This document shows, one piece after another, positions 56,401-62,400 of a stretch of DNA of 64,000 bases; position 1 is the stretch's first letter, and every line of letters begins with the position of its first letter. The position numbers were made by a program, and so were the translations under genes. The notes under the pieces are model-generated. The model was not told where the DNA came from. It saw nothing but the letters and a program-made list of their open reading frames with translations, and did no database searches. The DNA comes from Nocardia veterana NBRC 100344 (lineage in GTDB: Bacteria; Actinomycetota; Actinomycetes; Mycobacteriales; Mycobacteriaceae): positions 62,001 through 126,000 of the forward strand of contig NZ_BAGM01000096.1 of NCBI RefSeq assembly GCF_000308855.1, written 5' to 3'.

Positions 56401-59400
56401 GCGCGGCGGGGTAGTCGAAATGGCCGCGGAGGACGGTTCGGAGTCGTCGGAGCGCGGTGTGGTGGGCCTCGATATGGTCGGTCAGGGCCTCTTCGGACAG
56501 GCCGCGCTCGCCGCGGCGGAGGTCGGCGAGGAATTGCCGCGTGCGCAACCACCGCATGCGGTCCGGGTGGCCGTGGGCCGGGTCTTCGGCGAGGCCGTAC
56601 GGGAGCGGGAACTGCCCGGTGGCATCCGGTTCGCCGAATGCCCGGTAGAGGCGTTCCGGCTCCGGCCGCGTCCGATCGTCGTGGACCGGGGTCGGGACCA
56701 CGATCATCGCGTAGGTCTCGGGGTCCGAACAGTCCAGCCGCAGTGGCGGATCGGTGTGCAGGCGGTCGGCGTGGAAGGGTTCCAGCGCCGCCAGAGCGGT
56801 GTGCGCGTCGTGCAACATCATGATCTTGCCGGCCACGTGGTGATGCTGTCGACTCGCCTGGATCAACTCGGTGACGTCCGCGTTGTGACGTGCGAGTTCC
56901 TCCGGAGACCTTGCATCGGAAAGCGATTCGGCCGGCGTGCGCGCTCTCGCGGCGTCGTGGCGGTGTTGCGCGTCGGCATACCGGCCCGCCGCCGTTGCGA
57001 TGCCGCGGGCCAGGTCACGCACATGGTCGCGTCGCTGCCGCAGCGCCGGCCGCCGGCCGGCGGGGAGGTCTCCAGCGAGTTCCCGATCGAGTGTTTCGGC
57101 CTCGGTGCGGTACTGGAGCTCCCACTGCCGCAGCTCAGGCCACAGATCCCCCACGAGCGTTCGGGGATCGCCGGAGATCACGGAATCGTCGTGCGGCGGC
57201 GCGACCGCGGCCTCGCCCGCCGCCTCGTCGGCGTCGGCGCGAATCATTTCTGCGACGATCAGGCGGGTCTCCCTACTCCCCTCGACCCACAGTGTGGCCG
57301 GCCACTGCCGCATACCCTGCAGTGCGTCCAGGCGGCGGACGAGCCGGCGCGCCAGTATCTCGGGCGACTCCGTGTCGTCGGCGCCGGACCGGCGGAATCG
57401 CAAGTGCGCCAGCATCGCGACCTGGTCACTGCCGTATCTGTGCCCGGCCCAGGCGAACCGGGCGGCCGCGGCCACCGCCTGGGCGGCGAGCGTCGCCGGG
57501 TCGTCGGTCACGTCGAACACGAAGGTCAGGATCTTCCGTGCCGGTCTCCCGGGCGGAATCAGGTCGGCGAGGTCCGCAGGCAGCGCCGGTTGCGCGCCGA
57601 GGTCGCCGAAGGACAACGTCACCTCGGCGCGGTCCGGGTCGGACACGTCGGCGGAATAGGTGTGCGGCAATACGAGATCGTGCTCGTCGGCCCAATTCCG
57701 CGCCATCGTCACCGCGTCGGCGACCAGGGCCGCGACCGAGTCCGGACCTTCCGACCTCATGACGCGGGAGATCTTCGCGTCGTTGATGCCGGACCGCACA
57801 TTCGCGGCCATACCGTCGACGTCACCGAGCAGTTCGGGAAGCCGCGCCCAGGTGCCCGAATCGCCGCCCGGATAGACGAATTCGGCGGCGACGGCGCTGT
57901 TGGCCCGCCCTCGTTCACGTGCCTGCGCACTCGATTCAGTCGGCGATGCGGCGCGGAACAGGGCGGCCGCCGCACCGGCCGAGAACCATTCGCCGGTCGG
58001 CTCGGACGACAGAATACGCACCGGCGCACCGAGATTCGGATCCGCGGGGGAACCTGCGCCGGGCCGCGGATCGGCCAGCACCACGCCGTGCAGCCCGTCC
58101 AGGTGAGACAAACCGGTGGCGGTCGCGGCGAGGCAGCCACCACCCGCCGCCACCACCGTGACGTCGGCCGGTGCCGGGTTCACCAGGCTTCGATAATGGT
58201 TGTCCGCCAGTATTTGTCGGCGCAGCAACTGTCCGCGAGCCTGCTGTGCTTCCGCGTCGTCGCCCGCCGGCCCGCGCCGCCAGGCCACGACGGAGACACG
58301 CAGGCCCGGAGTCAACTGCCGGATGTGCCGAGCGAGTTCAACGGCGGTGCCGAAATACTCGGCGACGGGGTGGGCGGCCCGGTCGAGAGCGAGATAGACG
58401 ACCCTGTCCGCCCACTCGGGATCGGCGCCGAGGACGAATTCGTATTCGCCGGTCGCGAATTCGGCGTGCCGCAGCGTTTGCGCGGGAGCCGGGACGCCGG
58501 ACTGAGGGATGGCCGGCAGTGCCGAGAGAAGACGTGCGTCGGGATGCGTCGCCGACCGCGCCACCCACTCGTTCGCCTGCCGCCGCGCCACCGTCGGAAT
58601 GCCGGGAAGCGCGCCCAACTCGTTGCGGTACTCCCACACCATCGTGGCCTGCGACAACGTATAGCCGTGGCGGGCGGCAAAATCGGCCACTTCCTCGTTC
58701 GGCGGGCGTACGTCGTCGGGCATGCCGGTCCACCAGGCATGGGTGTGGTCGATCTGCCGTGGCGTGCCCGGTTCGGAATCCGAGGGGCGAGCGCCGATCA
58801 GGCCGTCGGGGGTATCCGAGGGACGGCTGCCGACGGAGTAGTCGGCCTTTGTGCCTATTCGGGTATTCCGGTTGATCTCGGGTGGTCGGAGATCGGTGAC
58901 GTACTCGTGGATCACCCATTGGGGGGTGCCGACGTAGGTGCCGCCGATTTCTGCGTCCATGAATCCGACGACGAGCGCCTTCCGCCGCGCCCGGACCTCG
59001 GTGAGATGCGGGTAGTAAGCATTGCCGGGCAGACGGCCGAGCCATTCTTCGAAACTGTCGATCAAACCGTGCTGTTTCAGCTTCGAGTGGGCTTCGCGCA
59101 ACACCGTGAGCAGATTGTTGCTGAGTTCGTACTTCGACGCGTGGTCGATTGCGTGCACGAATTCGTGGAGAGCGGTGTCCGCGTACGGCTGCCCGTCGGT
59201 TGTCTTCGCTCCCCAAGATGCTTTCTCCCGGGCGCCCTCCTCGCCCAGTTCTCGGTCACTGGCCCACCGCAGATCGAACGTCACTTTCGTGCCCTCGAAG
59301 GGATCCGTATGCCGATCGCCTCGAAATCCGGCTTCCGCCCGCACCGTCGAGCCCAGGAAATCGACTCGTAGCACACGGATATTCGTCATGAGCTTCCGGA

Positions 59401-62400
59401 AACCCGGAGTGTATCGGTACTTGTCGAGGAGGACGTCCAGCTTCCCGAGGATCTGCTCGACCGCGCTCTCCAGCACGTAGGGCGAGTCGAACCCGCTGAC
59501 CTCGATGTAGGGATGCTTCAGCTTGAACGTTTCGACCAGTCGGGTCTTTGCCTTCGCCGCGTCGTCGAGCCCGATCGCGAACAGCGGCTTCCCGGCGTGC
59601 GCCGCGATCTCGCGAAGCGCGTCCATCGCCTCCTGCTGCCTCTCCAGCGCCGTGTTCACGACCGCGTCGGGAAAGGGCAACTGCCACAGCATGTCTCCGA
59701 GCATGCTCACCCGCCGGCCGATGTCGATGATGGTCTGCCGGGGGATGTGGTGGTCCCGCCATACCCTGCGCCGGCCCGCACCGCGCACGAAGACCTCGGC
59801 GAGGCCGGTCCGCTGCCCGGTAATGGCTTCGTAGATTGCGAGCCGATCCAGTGCATGGGGAACAGCGCGAGGCCTGACGGCAAGCCAGTCTCGGTAGAGA
59901 ACGTGGTATCGGGGCGGTTCCATCCGTATTTCGCCGACCGGCGCTCCGACCGAGCGGCCGATCAACGTGTCGGTCCATTTCACCACGGCTTCCCACACAT
60001 CGTCGTAGGTCTCGCGGATGGTCTGGTACCCGTCCGCGAACGTCAGCCGTTCGATCGTTACTCCCGGACGCCGTTCCAGCTGCTCGATCCGATCGATCGG
60101 GGGAATCGCCGGGTCATGTGGTCTGCTGCCGATGAAACCCGACGGGCCCTGCGGGTCGCCCGGAGCTATCGTCTGCTCATAAGCGCCAGGCGTCCCCAGG
60201 AGGAACGCGGCGCCGTCGCCCACCCGCACCCGCAGCCGGCCGTCCCGCGATTCGATGCCCAGGCCGCCCCCGCCTCGTCCCACTCCCTTGCCGGTCGAGG
60301 CCGTCTGCAATGCCTCGGTGAGCGCCGGAAGCGTCTGCTGGGCAGGGAAACCCGGGATCGAGTCGGCTAATTGCGCGGGCAGGGTCGCGGACAGTCGCTC
60401 GAAGCGCTTGCGGTCTCCCCACAGCCGCGCGGACCACGTGGCAGCCGAGCCGTCGCCCGGGTCGGTCCATTCGAAATCAGCGAAGATTTCGCCGCCCCAG
60501 TTGTCGATCAGCGGCTGGTAGGAGGCGGGGACATGGAGACCTCCGACGGACCCGCGGACCGTGTATCCGGGGCCGGTCGAAGTCGTCGACGACGTGATCC
60601 GCACGCCGTACTCACCGGAGCCTTGCAACGCGTAATCCACCAGCAGCGCAGCGACATTCGTCAGTTCGGGTGGATACTCCACCGGCGCGCCCTCGGGGTC
60701 GGTCCACGCGCCCGCGACGGCGGCGCGCACCTCGGCGGCGGACATGCCGGGCGAGAAGACCCCGGCCGCACCGTTTTCCGAGGCGCCGCCGGGCTCGTCG
60801 GAGGGGCGAGCGCCGATGGTGCCGCTCGGTTCGTCGGGTTCGATCGCCAGCCCGCCCGCGCGGCCGACGGTGTCCATCGCCTTGTCCAGCCATGCGTCCA
60901 GATCGGCGTCGAACTTGTCGAGCTCCGCGGTCTGGTCGTCGATATGGTCGATGGCGTCGACCGCGGAGATGACGTCGAGACAATGTTCGGCACGCCGGTG
61001 CGCTGTGAGGTCCTGTGGTCGACCGCTGGGCAGCAGCCGGGTCGCCTCGATGACCGCCGTCTCGAGGGAGGCCACCGACACCGTGTCCCCCGGAGCATCG
61101 ATCAGCTGGTGCAGCGCCGCCGGAGCCTCCGCACCCAATACCGAACTCAGCCAGCGTAGCTCCTCATTCACCCTGCGGTGCAACGCTTTGCGCAGCTCCG
61201 GCAGGGAACGCCACCGGCTCAGGTCCAGTTCGCCGGAGGTGGCGAGCTCCCGCAGGCGGGCGTAGGTCGTAGCGCGCTGTTCCTCGGCCGTCATCCGGGC
61301 GTGAATCAGCTGTTCGAGCGTGGGTGCGTGCCCGATGAGCCACCGATGCCAGTTGTTCCACGGATTGTCGTCTTCGAACGCCTCCGCCAGCAGCCGTAGG
61401 CTGAGGTAGCGCTCGCCCTGCTGCACCAGCTGCGCCGGTTCACCGTCGCGCCGCCACTCGTCCACATGCCGGCGCACTTGTGCGGGACTCCGCTCCGCCC
61501 ACCCGTCGTCGGGCAGCGCGGCCGCGCTGACGCGGCACGCCTCGAGGACCACCGCCAGCTCCGGTTCGAGTTCGCCCCGGGCCATCCGCCGGTCCAGCGG
61601 ATAGTGCCGCAGATGCTCGTTCATCCGGCGGATGAGGTTCACCCGGCCCAGCGTCTTCCGGTGCGCGGCTTCGTCGAAGGCCGCCGTCACGGTGTCGATC
61701 CGGCCGAGTCGCGCACTGGCCCTGGCGATTTCGTCTTCGCCGCGTGGATCGTCCCGCAGCGCGACGACGGCCCGTTGCCGCCGGTGCGCGACATCGTCCC
61801 GGACGGCCGCCAGGCGGTCCGCGAACGACGCGAAATCGGGGAACTGGGACAGCTGCCACGTCGCCCCGTCCGTCGCGGCGGGCACTCCGGTCAGTGTCCG
61901 ATCAGCGAGGTCGAGTGCTGCGTCGAGGTCGGCGTTCAACAGGTGGGTTCTGTCGTAGCGTTCGACCGCCGCCTGCGCGCGGTCCGCGAGCAGTCGCAAC
62001 TCGTCGATATCGGCCGCCAACTCGTGCTCGGGGTCCTCGGCGGCCGCCGCGAGCCAGCGCAGCCGGGCGTGCAGCAGTGTCATCCCGTGCCACGAATCCG
62101 AAGTCGACACCTGATAGCGCCGAGCCGCCACGCGGAGACGCCGGTTCCAGGCGTCGAACGACGTCCGTTCGTCCTCGGCCACAGCCCTGCCCAGGGTGAA
62201 GAGTTCGCGCGCCTGCCGCTCGAGGCGTTGCCGCTCCGCGGCGAGCCGTTCGGCCGTCGCGAGTGCCGCGCCGAGGATCGGGACGAGTTCCCCGTGCGCC
62301 CGGAAGTCGGTGGCCGCCCGCAGCAATCCGTGCGCCCGGCCGAGCAGGCCGGACAGGTCCGCCGCGCGCCGGTCGAGTTCTGCCTCCACCGCCTCGACCG

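Noticed and set aside
55292..59371. Rightward open frame of 1,359 codons inside the giant gene
   Set aside because: Antisense shadow caused by the biased codon use of the leftward giant gene; it contains no domain motif.
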